Shown here in pieces: positions 28,563 to 37,287 of a stretch of 64,000 nucleotides of DNA. The number at the start of each line of letters is the position of its first letter. Position 1 is the first letter of the stretch. The translations under genes and the position numbers were made by a program. The DNA is from Rhodanobacteraceae bacterium (GTDB taxonomy: Bacteria > Pseudomonadota > Gammaproteobacteria > Xanthomonadales > Rhodanobacteraceae), in assembly GCA_030167125.1 (NCBI GenBank), contig CP126531.1, positions 2,830,578 to 2,894,577 on the forward strand, given 5' to 3'. The notes beneath the pieces are model-generated. The model had not been told where the DNA came from. It saw nothing but the letters and a program-made list of their open reading frames with translations, and did not search any database.

Positions 28563-28904
28563 TTGGCACGCGCAGACTGCGCCAAGCATGTCTGCGGGGA
28601 GTGATCGGCATGGGTGTCGGTACCGCTGTCAGGCGTTGGATCCGGTCGGCGCGCTCGGGGGCGCGACCGGCCTCGCAAGTTTTCGGGCGCACCGCTGTGG
28701 CCTTGCGCAGACGGCGGCGTGTTACTGCGCCCGCACGAAGCCGGTGCGCCGTGAATTTCCCGGCAGGCATCGCATGGAGGCTTGGCTGAGTCACGCACGC
28801 TGCGCACGAACCGGCACCGCACGCAGTTTGTTTCATCCAGAAGAAAAGGCGCGTTCCCGACGGCCTGTGATGTCACGAACCCTACTCATCGCTGGAGGAG
28901 AGTC
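28563..28904 (+). other. Long untranslated leader region of the receptor gene
   Basis: The 570-base gap between the LacI start (28334) and the receptor start (28905) holds the two operators. If the -35 at 28549 is used, a leader of about 320 bases follows. Short open frames in it lack convincing start signals and codon pattern. No clear riboswitch or attenuator could be recognised. Confidence 0.35.
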
Positions 28905-31472
28905 ATGAAGCAGAACCGCAAGCTGATCAGGCTCGCGCTGACGAGCGCCATCATCTCAGCGTTGTCACCCGCCGTCTGGGCGAGCGGGCAAGCCGCCGGC
29001 ACGCCGGCGCAGCAAAGCACGTCCTCCAATGGGCAGCAATCCAAGAGCACGACGCTGGAAACCGTGGTGGTCACGGCCAGCGCGATCGGCGTCAAGAAAC
29101 TGGACGCGAGCTACAGCATCGTGTCGGCCAACCGCGAGGAAATCCGCCAGGCCAATCCGGTCAGCGTGGCCGACCTCCTGAAAATCTCGCCCGGCATCTG
29201 GCCCGAGTCCACGGGCGGGCAGACCGGCGCCAACATCGAGATCGCGGGCTTCCCCGGCGGCGGCGACGCGCCGTTCTTCACCAACATGATCAACGGCTCG
29301 CCGATCTACGGCATGTCGTCGCTGTCGTTCATGGACTCGAGTTCGCTGTTCCGGCTGGACGACACCATCCAGCGCGTCGAAATCGTGCAGGGCGGCCCGG
29401 GCGCTGTGTTCGGACCCGGCCAGATGGGCGCGACCGCGAACTTCATCCTGCGCCAGGGCACTGCGACGCCGTCCGGCGACATCGGGCTGACCTATGGCGA
29501 CGAAGGCCTGTGGCGCGTCGACGGCTTCTACGGATTCAAGCTTGCCGACGGCTGGTACGCCAGCATCGGCGGCTTCTATCGCACGTCGGACGGCGTGCGC
29601 GATCCGCAATTCAAGGCCGACAAGGGCGGCCAGCTGACCGCCACGTTGACCCACGATTGGGACAACGGCTCGTTCATGCTGTTTGCGCGCAAGCTCGACG
29701 ACAAGAACCAGTTCATCGTGCCGATCCCGATGATCCAGGGTTCGGGCAGCAATTTTTCCGGCTATCCGGGGTTCGATCCCGGGACGGGAACGTACGGCAG
29801 CAAGGCGATCCAGAACGTGCAGGTTCCGAACCCGCTCGGTTATCTGGAGAATGCGAACCTCGCCAATGGCCGCGGCGGCAACCTCAACTATTTCGGCGGC
29901 AGTTACGACGCGACCTGGGGTGGCTGGACGGTGTCGGATCACTTCCTGTATTTCGGCGGCGACCTGCCGACCAACGCGTTGTTCTCCGGACCCAACCCGA
30001 GGCCGCTGGGCTATTTCCTGTACGGCTGCCAGGTTCCGCAGCCGACGGGTTACTGCAACGGCACGACCGCAGTCGATTCGAACAATCTCGGGACCAATGG
30101 ACAAGGCCTGCCGCTGAGCGACAACGTCGTCGCGACGCTGCCCAATGGTCAGACCGTGCCGCTGGACCAGAGCGTGATCGGCCAAGGCTGGTGGTACATC
30201 CAGAAGCGCCTGAAGAGCCTCAACAACGATTTCCGCGTCAGCAGGGAAATCTTCAGCGGCAACACGCTCACCGCGGGCGTGTATCTCGCGCGCTACACCG
30301 ACCACGACAACTGGTCGCTGGGCAACAACATGCTGATGCTCAATCAGCCGAACACCCAGCCCATCGGGTTGACCTACCAGCAAGGCGGGCAGACCGTCGT
30401 GATCGCCAATCCACAAGGGTTCTACAACTTCAACGGCAACTACAACATCGTCGAGGCCGGTACGGCCACCAACAAGGCGTTCTACCTGTCGGATTCATGG
30501 ACGATCGGTCCGTGGTTGCTGCAGGCCGGCGGCCGCGTCGAGAACATGAATGTGCATCAGCGCACCTGCAACCGTTCGTCGGTCGACCTCGACGGCAATC
30601 CGAACACGCTTTACGACAATTCCACCCCGGTGTGCAACGGCACCTGGGATTACGAGAATTACGACAAGACCCATCCGTCGTTCACGGCCGGCGCGAACTA
30701 CGAGTTCAATGACCACATGAGCGCGTACGTGCGGGCCAATACCGGCGGCCATTTCGATGATTTCGACAACGGCATCCGTGGCGCCGGCGGCAATTTCTCG
30801 CCGATGCAGAAGATCAAGAACATGGAGGCGGGATTCAAGTACGGTTCGCCGACGCTGTTCATCGACGTCAGCATCTACCACCGCCTGTTCACGGGCCTGG
30901 CATACCAGCCGACCACCACCAGCGGTGTGCCGACCGGCCCGGTCTCCAATTACGGCGCCAACACCCATGGGCTGGACTTCAACGGCACCTGGTCGCCGAT
31001 CGAGAACCTGCACCTGAAGCTGATCGCCGATTACATGGATGGGCACTACACCCACAACGACTCGTGCCTGCCGTTCACCGACATCAACGGCAATCCCCAG
31101 TGCGTCCGCATCGACGGCGCGCCGCTGCAGCGCCAACCCAAGGTGCGCTACCTGTTCATGCCGAGCTATACGCTGCCGACCAGTTGGGGCAGCGTGACCG
31201 GCTTCCTGACCTACGAGTACGCAGGCCAGCGTTACGAGGACCAGACCGGATTGCAGCCGCTGGGCACGTTCTACACGCTCGGGGCCGGCATCGTGGCCGA
31301 CTATGGCACGAACTGGCAGTTCCGCCTGCAGGGCACCAACCTGACCAATGCGATCGGGCTCACCGAAGGCAACGCGCGCTTCACCGGCCAGAACACCGGC
31401 ATCGGCGGAGTGATCATGGCGCGTCCGCTCACCGGCCGCGAGGTGTACGTGCAGGCGAAGTACCAGTTCTGA
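28905..31472 (+). CDS. TonB-dependent outer-membrane receptor (alpha-glucoside locus)
   Basis: This 855-residue protein has a signal peptide (about residues 1-29), a TonB box ETVVVTA (about 48-54), and a plug domain with VSVADLLKISPGI and VEIVQGGPGAVFGPGQMGATANF. A beta-barrel follows, ending in VYVQAKYQF with the C-terminal Phe needed for outer-membrane insertion. Such receptors import large or scarce ligands using TonB energy. The neighbouring trehalase and GH65 enzymes suggest an alpha-glucosidic oligosaccharide as ligand. GGAGGAG precedes the start. It is the first gene of the rightward operon and is likely repressed by the LacI protein. Confidence 0.93.
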   Translation: MKQNRKLIRLALTSAIISALSPAVWASGQAAGTPAQQSTSSNGQQSKSTTLETVVVTASAIGVKKLDASYSIVSANREEIRQANPVSVADLLKISPGIWPESTGGQTGANIEIAGFPGGGDAPFFTNMINGSPIYGMSSLSFMDSSSLFRLDDTIQRVEIVQGGPGAVFGPGQMGATANFILRQGTATPSGDIGLTYGDEGLWRVDGFYGFKLADGWYASIGGFYRTSDGVRDPQFKADKGGQLTATLTHDWDNGSFMLFARKLDDKNQFIVPIPMIQGSGSNFSGYPGFDPGTGTYGSKAIQNVQVPNPLGYLENANLANGRGGNLNYFGGSYDATWGGWTVSDHFLYFGGDLPTNALFSGPNPRPLGYFLYGCQVPQPTGYCNGTTAVDSNNLGTNGQGLPLSDNVVATLPNGQTVPLDQSVIGQGWWYIQKRLKSLNNDFRVSREIFSGNTLTAGVYLARYTDHDNWSLGNNMLMLNQPNTQPIGLTYQQGGQTVVIANPQGFYNFNGNYNIVEAGTATNKAFYLSDSWTIGPWLLQAGGRVENMNVHQRTCNRSSVDLDGNPNTLYDNSTPVCNGTWDYENYDKTHPSFTAGANYEFNDHMSAYVRANTGGHFDDFDNGIRGAGGNFSPMQKIKNMEAGFKYGSPTLFIDVSIYHRLFTGLAYQPTTTSGVPTGPVSNYGANTHGLDFNGTWSPIENLHLKLIADYMDGHYTHNDSCLPFTDINGNPQCVRIDGAPLQRQPKVRYLFMPSYTLPTSWGSVTGFLTYEYAGQRYEDQTGLQPLGTFYTLGAGIVADYGTNWQFRLQGTNLTNAIGLTEGNARFTGQNTGIGGVIMARPLTGREVYVQAKYQF

Positions 31473-31494
31473 AGCAGCGGTTCCGTTCCACGCC

Positions 31495-31528
31495 CGAACC
31501 GGATCGCGCGCAACGCCGATCCGGTTCG
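31495..31528. repeat. Perfect 12-bp inverted repeat between receptor and GH65 genes
   Basis: CGAACCGGATCG (31495-31506) and its complement CGATCCGGTTCG (31517-31528) flank a 10-base loop. There is no T-tract, so it is not a classic terminator. It could protect the 3' end of the receptor mRNA and give differential expression within the operon. Confidence 0.6.
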
Positions 31529-31602
31529 CGGCAGCCGTGGCCGCCGCGGATGCGCCGTCGCGCCGCTCCTGCGAGCGGGTTGCACTGATCCGGAGCTTGA
31601 CC

Positions 31603-33855
31603 ATGAGATTCCGCGCGCTGCTGTTTTGCTGTTCGCTCGCATTCGTGCCTTCCGTGCAGGCGCTGGCGCAAGCGCCCGCGACTGATCCTGGTTTTCTTTT
31701 GACGGCGACGGCCAAGGATTTCGACGCGTACTTCCCGTCGTACCTCGCCAACGGCTACTTCTCGACCATGACTTCGGTGCGCGGCACCGAGCCCGACCGC
31801 GCCTACATGGTCGCCTTCATGGATTACACCAAAGGCGACATTTCGCGCCCCGCCGCGATCCCGGGCTGGAGCGAGATCGACTACAACCCCGGCACCGGCT
31901 GGATGAATTCGACGCGGCTCGATCCGTCGATCTTCGCCAATTACTCGCAAACGTTGAACATGCACGACGGCACGCTGACCACGCGCTACCGGTTCGCCTA
32001 CGTCAAGAATCCCAGCGACGTCGAGGTGACGACGTTCGTCAGCCAGGCCGATCCGCACCTCGCCGCCACGCGCATTTCGATCACGCCGCGGTTCGATGGC
32101 ACGGTGCAACTGAAGTTTCCGTTCCGCCTGTGGACCGGCCACCAGCCGCGCTTCCCGATCGACAGCATGAGCGGCGATCAGATGATCGACGCGGTGATCG
32201 CCAGCGGCCAGAACTTGAACGACAAGCCGGTGCCGACGCCCGACCGCGCGCCGGTCTGGTATCCGGGCACCACGCTTGTCACCAGCGATGGCGGTGACAC
32301 GAAGCAGTTGACGCTGTGGCTCGACGGCCAGGCTGTGAACGGCTTGAAGATGGCCGAAGCCGCCGCGATCGAATTGCCGCGTGGCTTGAAAATCGAAAGC
32401 GTGAATCTCGAAAAGACGTCCGACAAATTGTCGTTGAGCGTCACCGCCGACGTGCGCAACGGTCAAACCTACACGTTCACCAAATATATCGCGGCCTCGC
32501 GGCAGGATTGGGGCGGCGACGCGCAGGCCGATCTCGCACTCGCAACACGAGCGCGCAGCACCGGCTTCGAGAAACTGCTCGCGCGCCACGTCGCCGCGTG
32601 GCACGACCTTTGGAAGGCCGACATCGTCGTCGATCACGACGAAGCGGTGCAGCGCGCAGTCCACTCCGATCTCTATTACATCCTGTCCAACAGCACCGCG
32701 AACACCGCGTGGGCGATGGGCGCCTGCGCGCTGACGCCGAACTACGCGGGCCACGTGTTCTGGGATTCCGATTCGTGGGTGTTTCCGGCGCTGCTGCTGC
32801 TGCATCCGGAACGCGCGAAGTCGATCGTGATGTTTCGAAGCCGCACCATGCAGGGCGCGCGCGAGCGCGCCGCGCAATACGGCGCGAAGGGGCTGATGTA
32901 TCCGTGGGAATCCGATCCGCAGAAGGGTGTCGACGTGACGCCGCATTTCGCCTATGGGGTGTATCGCGAAATCCACGTCAATGCCGACATCGCGATCGCG
33001 CAGTGGCAGTACTGGCTCGCGACCGGCGACCGCGCATGGCTGAAGGAGTACGGCTGGCCGGTCATCGAAGGCATCGCTGAGTTCTGGAAAAGCCGTGTCA
33101 CGTACGACAAGGCGCATGACCGCTACGAAATCCTGCACGTCACTTCGCCCGACGAAGCCTACGACGACGTGCCGAACGACACCTTTACCAATGCCGCCGC
33201 GCGCAAGGCGCTGGAAATCGCCACGAAAGCCGCCGCGCTGGTCGGCGCGAAGGCCGATCCCGCGTGGGCCGAGATCGCCAAGAAGATGTACATCCCGTTC
33301 GATGAGAAGGCGCAGCGCCACTACGACTTCGATCCGTCGGTGCCGCACGACAAGATCACCTGGTTCGGCTCGACGCTGGCGTGGCTGATGTACCCGAACC
33401 TCGACCTGCCGATGTCGCCCGAAGTGCGCCGCAACGACTTCGCGTACCAGTTGCAGGCACTGAAGAGCCACGGCGACAGCCCCAACGAGATGCTGATGGT
33501 GATGCTCACCGTTGGCGCCGCCGAACTCGGCGAAGCGAAAGTGGTGGGCGACTGGATCCATCGCAACCTGGAGGGCTATCTGAAGCCGCCATTCAACGTG
33601 CGCAGCGAAACCGCCGACAACAACAACGGCTACATCCTCGCGACCTCGGCGGGTTTCGTGCAGAGTTTCATCTACGGCTTGAGCGGCCTGCGCATCGACG
33701 ACAAGGGCCTCGACGCGGAATACGCGCCGATCCTGCCGCCCGGCTGGAAAGCGGTGACGCTGAAGGACATCACTTTCCGCGGCAAGCACTACGACGTCAC
33801 GATCGAGCGCGGCGTCGATGGCGAGGCTACGCTGGTCCGCAAGAAAACAAATTGA
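31603..33855 (+). CDS. Secreted GH65-family alpha-glucosidase, copy 1
   Basis: This 750-residue protein has a signal peptide (about 1-24) and the GH65 layout: an N-terminal beta-sandwich (about 30-310), an (alpha/alpha)6 catalytic domain from about residue 370 and a short C-terminal beta-sheet. TSPDEAYDDVPNDTFTN carries Glu518, aligning with the general acid of the family. FNVRSETADNN carries Glu669, which fits the base found in inverting hydrolases of the family. It lacks an obvious phosphate-binding pattern, so hydrolysis is more likely than phosphorolysis. The substrate could be trehalose, kojibiose or a related glucoside. GGAG lies before the start. Confidence 0.85.
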   Translation: MRFRALLFCCSLAFVPSVQALAQAPATDPGFLLTATAKDFDAYFPSYLANGYFSTMTSVRGTEPDRAYMVAFMDYTKGDISRPAAIPGWSEIDYNPGTGWMNSTRLDPSIFANYSQTLNMHDGTLTTRYRFAYVKNPSDVEVTTFVSQADPHLAATRISITPRFDGTVQLKFPFRLWTGHQPRFPIDSMSGDQMIDAVIASGQNLNDKPVPTPDRAPVWYPGTTLVTSDGGDTKQLTLWLDGQAVNGLKMAEAAAIELPRGLKIESVNLEKTSDKLSLSVTADVRNGQTYTFTKYIAASRQDWGGDAQADLALATRARSTGFEKLLARHVAAWHDLWKADIVVDHDEAVQRAVHSDLYYILSNSTANTAWAMGACALTPNYAGHVFWDSDSWVFPALLLLHPERAKSIVMFRSRTMQGARERAAQYGAKGLMYPWESDPQKGVDVTPHFAYGVYREIHVNADIAIAQWQYWLATGDRAWLKEYGWPVIEGIAEFWKSRVTYDKAHDRYEILHVTSPDEAYDDVPNDTFTNAAARKALEIATKAAALVGAKADPAWAEIAKKMYIPFDEKAQRHYDFDPSVPHDKITWFGSTLAWLMYPNLDLPMSPEVRRNDFAYQLQALKSHGDSPNEMLMVMLTVGAAELGEAKVVGDWIHRNLEGYLKPPFNVRSETADNNNGYILATSAGFVQSFIYGLSGLRIDDKGLDAEYAPILPPGWKAVTLKDITFRGKHYDVTIERGVDGEATLVRKKTN

Positions 33856-33870
33856 TGGAACGGTTGCGGC

Positions 33871-34025
33871 TTTCCCCCTCTCCCCCGAGCGATCTTTGCT
33901 CGGGGGAGAGGGTTGGGGTGAGGGGGAAATGCTTCGCACTTGCCTGACGAGTCAAGCATCGCGAAGCGCCTGCCCCCTCACCCCGGCCCTCTCCCCCAAA
34001 CGGTGAAACTGTTTGGGGGAGAGGG
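33871..34025. repeat. Composite palindromic repeat, two hairpins in inverted orientation
   Basis: Hairpin 1 has 15-bp perfect arms (33876-33890 and 33898-33912) and hairpin 2 has 15-bp perfect arms (33987-34001 and 34011-34025). Both use the same CCCTCTCCCCC/GGGGGAGAGGG core with different tips (GAGC versus AAAC). They face each other through the complementary flanks TTGGGGTGAGGGGG and CCCCCTCACCCC. This is a BIME-like mosaic of a dispersed repeat, placed between the two GH65 genes, where it probably affects mRNA stability or transcription. Confidence 0.9.
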
Positions 34026-34052
34026 AGACTGTAACGACACGCGGCCCCGTAC

Positions 34053-36335
34053 ATGAGTCGAAGCATCAAACTCTTGTTTCTTCTGGCACTGATCGGCGTT
34101 GCGCCACTGGCTGGTGCCGCGACGGACCCGGGCTTCCTGCTCACCGCGACGGCCAAGGATTTCGGTACCTATTTCCCGGGCCAACTGGCGAACGGTTATC
34201 TCTCCACCTTCACCTCGCCGCGCGGCACCGAAACCAATCTGTCGTACCTCATCGCGCTGATGGATTACGGCAGGGACGATATCGCGCGGCCCGCCGCGAT
34301 TCCCGGCTGGAGCGGGACCGACTATCGCGCGGATGCGAACGGCGCGTGGCTGAACCTGGCGCCGCTCGATGCTTCGACATTCCAGGATTACAGCCAGGTC
34401 CTGGACCTGCACGATGCAACGCTGACGACGCGCTATCGCTACATCGATCACGACAAGGCCACGCGCGTCGAAGTGGTGGCGTTCACCAGCGAAGCTTCGC
34501 CGCATCTCGCCGTCGTCCGTTTCACGGTCACGCCGGAATTCACGGGCACCATCGAGTTGTCGTTCCCGCTGGTGTTGTGGGCGCCTTACCAGCCGCGCCT
34601 GCCGTTGGCGAAATTGCCGGGCGACACCGGTTTGGCGGGCGATCGGTTCCGGCAGGCGCTGCACGCGCACGGTCTTTCGTTGACGCCGTTGCCGCCGGCC
34701 ACGGCCGATCGCGCGGCGATCTGGTACCACGGCGATACGCGCGTGCTGGATGCCGAAGGTGACACGTCCAACCTGACGTTGCAGCTGGACGGACAGGCGA
34801 CGAACGGCGCGCGGATGGGCGAAGCCGTGGCCGTGCAGTTGCCGGACGGCGTTCGACCCGTCGAAGCGAAACTGGATCGCACCGACAACCGGCTGTCGCT
34901 CGGCCTGCGCGTCGCGGTTCAGCAGGGACACACCTACGCGTTCACCAAATACGTTGCTGTGTCGCGCGACGGCTGGGGCGCCGATGCACGCGCTGACTTG
35001 GCGTTGGCCGAATCGGCGCGGGCGCACGGCTTCGACGCGATGCTCGATGCACAGCGCGCGGCGTGGGCGAAGCTGTGGCGGTCGGACATCCGCATCGACG
35101 GCGATCCGCACGCACAACGCGCGGTGCACTCCGACCTGTACTATCTCCTGGCCAACGCGCCGCCGGATGTAACGTGGGGCGTTGGCGCGTGCGCGCTGAC
35201 CACCGGGTATGTCGGCCACGTGTTCTGGGACAGCGATTCCTGGATCTTTCCGGCGCTGCTGTTGTTGCACCCGCAACGCGCGCGTTCGATCGTGATGTTC
35301 CGCGACCGCACGTTGCCCGCCGCGCAGCAGCGCGCGCGCGAGGCCGGCTTTGCCGGCGCCAAATACCCGTGGGAAGCCGATCCGGACAACGGCAGCGAAC
35401 AAATCATGTTCGCCGCGCATCGGTTGAGCGTCGGCGAAATCCACGTCAACGCCGACATCGCGATCGCGCAGTGGCAATACTGGCTGGCGACGCGCGATCT
35501 CGATTGGCTGCGCAAGAATGGCTGGCCGGTGATCCGCGAGGTCGCGAATTTCTGGGCCAGTCGCGCGAGCTACGACAAGGCCAGGCAGCGCTACGAAATC
35601 CGCGATGTCGTTTCGGTGATGGAACCGTATCCGCACGTCGACGACGACACCTTCACCAACGCTTCGGCGGCGAAGGCATTGCGGATCGCCGCCGAAGCGG
35701 CGAAGACAGTCGGCGCGCAACCCGATCCACGCTGGATTGAGATTGCCGACAAACTTGATATTCCGTTTTCGGCGTCGGGCCAGCACCACCTCGACTTCGC
35801 TCCGGGCACGCCGCTGCACGATCCCGGCGACAACGACCTGGCGTTCCTGATGTTTCCTTCGCTGGACCTGGCGATGGATGCCACGACGCGGCGCAACGAC
35901 TACCGGATCGCCGCCGCGCCGCTGGAGCAACCGGGCGCGACGGCGACCTCGATGGGGCTCGCGCCGCTCACGATCGCCGCCGCGACCACGGGCGACGCGA
36001 CGGGCGCGGCGCGCTGGCTCGCCGACAACATCAGCGGCGACATGATGAAGCCGCCGTTCAACGTCCGCACGGAAACGCCGGACAACAATACCGGCTGGTT
36101 CCTCACCGGCTCGGCGGGCTTCGTGCAGAGTCTCGTTTACGGGTTCACCGGATTGCGCATCGAGGATGCCGGCCTGGTGCAGGCCTATCCGCCGGTGCTG
36201 CCGTCACGATGGAAATCGCTGACGCTGACCAACTTGAACTTCCGCGGCAAGCATTTCGACATCACGATTGACCGTGACGCAAGCGGCAAGCCGCGGCTGC
36301 AGCGCACGCCCGCTTCGGAGAAAGAGGCGCCATGA
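34053..36335 (+). CDS. Secreted GH65-family alpha-glucosidase, copy 2
   Basis: This 760-residue paralogue of the upstream gene has a signal peptide (about 1-22) and the same domain order. The two proteins are alignable throughout (for example FWDSDSW.FPALLLLHP and HVNADIAIAQWQYWLAT). At the active site VSVMEPYPHVDDDTFTN keeps Glu524 but replaces the preceding Pro-Asp with Val-Met. FNVRTETPDNN keeps Glu674. These changes suggest a different linkage or substrate from copy 1. The stop overlaps the start of the next gene, so the two are translationally coupled. Confidence 0.85.
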   Translation: MSRSIKLLFLLALIGVAPLAGAATDPGFLLTATAKDFGTYFPGQLANGYLSTFTSPRGTETNLSYLIALMDYGRDDIARPAAIPGWSGTDYRADANGAWLNLAPLDASTFQDYSQVLDLHDATLTTRYRYIDHDKATRVEVVAFTSEASPHLAVVRFTVTPEFTGTIELSFPLVLWAPYQPRLPLAKLPGDTGLAGDRFRQALHAHGLSLTPLPPATADRAAIWYHGDTRVLDAEGDTSNLTLQLDGQATNGARMGEAVAVQLPDGVRPVEAKLDRTDNRLSLGLRVAVQQGHTYAFTKYVAVSRDGWGADARADLALAESARAHGFDAMLDAQRAAWAKLWRSDIRIDGDPHAQRAVHSDLYYLLANAPPDVTWGVGACALTTGYVGHVFWDSDSWIFPALLLLHPQRARSIVMFRDRTLPAAQQRAREAGFAGAKYPWEADPDNGSEQIMFAAHRLSVGEIHVNADIAIAQWQYWLATRDLDWLRKNGWPVIREVANFWASRASYDKARQRYEIRDVVSVMEPYPHVDDDTFTNASAAKALRIAAEAAKTVGAQPDPRWIEIADKLDIPFSASGQHHLDFAPGTPLHDPGDNDLAFLMFPSLDLAMDATTRRNDYRIAAAPLEQPGATATSMGLAPLTIAAATTGDATGAARWLADNISGDMMKPPFNVRTETPDNNTGWFLTGSAGFVQSLVYGFTGLRIEDAGLVQAYPPVLPSRWKSLTLTNLNFRGKHFDITIDRDASGKPRLQRTPASEKEAP

Positions 36336-37285
36336 ATCCCGTCATCCGCAATGCGCGCTGGTGGCTTGCCGCATTGGCTGCCGCACTGGCGTGCGCGCCG
36401 GCCATGGCGGCGACGACACACGTTGACGCGCAGGACACGGTGCATGCACCGGCTTACTACGACAAGATCAACACCGCCCGCGCCCAACTGATGGCGCAGC
36501 TGTATCCGGTGACGGTCGAACAACGTCGCATCGGCGGTGTGCCGACGCAGGTGCTCACGCCGAAGCAAGGCATCGCGCCGGCGCAGCGGCATCGCGTGCT
36601 GATCAACCTGCACGGTGGTGCATTCCTGTGGGGCGCGGGCGCCGGCGGACTGGTCGAAGCGATTCCGGTGGCGAGCGTCGGCCGTATCGAAGTGATCACC
36701 GTGGATTACCGGCAAGGTCCCGAGCACCTCTTTCCCGCCGCCAGGGAAGATGTCGCCGCGGTGTACCGCGCGCTGCTCAAGCAGTATCCCGCGAAAAACA
36801 TCGGCATCTACGGTTGTTCGGCGGGCGGCGTGCTGACCGGCGAGGCGGTGGCCCGGTTCATCCACGAACACTTGCCGGTGCCGGGCGCGATCGGGATGTA
36901 CTGCGGGGCCTTGGCCGAATTGAGCGGCGACTCGGCGTGGATCGCGCCCGTGCTCGATGGCGGCGCGCCGACGACGTCGCCGCTGAAACTCGCCGACCTG
37001 CCGTACTTCAAGCGCGCGCACGCCAGCGACTCGCTGGTGTTCCCCGCGAACTCGCCGGAATTGCTGAAGCAGTTCCCGCCCACGTTGCTGATCACCGGCA
37101 CGCGCGACTTCACGATGAGTTCGGAAATCCAGAGCCAGCGGCTGCTGACGAACGCCGGCGTCGACGCGGAGTTGCACATCTGGGACGGCATGTGGCATTC
37201 GTTCTTTTCCGATCCGGAGATGCCGGAATCGAAGGAAGCCTACGCGGTGATGGTGCATTTCTTCGACCGTCACCTCGGACACTAG
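36332..37285 (+). CDS. Secreted alpha/beta hydrolase (HSL-like esterase)
   Basis: This 317-residue protein has a signal peptide (about 1-26, ending AMAA) and the hormone-sensitive-lipase type fold. It shows the oxyanion-hole motif LHGGAF, the nucleophile elbow GCSAGG (Ser163), the acid in ITGTRDF and the His in MWHSFF. It probably hydrolyses small esters, for example acetyl groups, in the periplasm. The ATG overlaps the stop of the second GH65 gene (ATGA). Position in the glucoside operon suggests it removes acyl decorations from the imported sugar; this is an inference. Confidence 0.85.
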   Translation: MNPVIRNARWWLAALAAALACAPAMAATTHVDAQDTVHAPAYYDKINTARAQLMAQLYPVTVEQRRIGGVPTQVLTPKQGIAPAQRHRVLINLHGGAFLWGAGAGGLVEAIPVASVGRIEVITVDYRQGPEHLFPAAREDVAAVYRALLKQYPAKNIGIYGCSAGGVLTGEAVARFIHEHLPVPGAIGMYCGALAELSGDSAWIAPVLDGGAPTTSPLKLADLPYFKRAHASDSLVFPANSPELLKQFPPTLLITGTRDFTMSSEIQSQRLLTNAGVDAELHIWDGMWHSFFSDPEMPESKEAYAVMVHFFDRHLGH

Positions 37286-37287
37286 CG

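Noticed and set aside
28601..28789. A 62-codon basic open frame in the receptor leader
   Set aside because: Strong Arg bias and no conserved pattern; it looks like chance in GC-rich DNA although a GGGGAG lies nearby.
31537..31602. Upstream ATG extension of the first GH65 gene
   Set aside because: The extension lacks a ribosome-binding site and would bury the signal peptide; the ATG at 31603 has GGAG before it.
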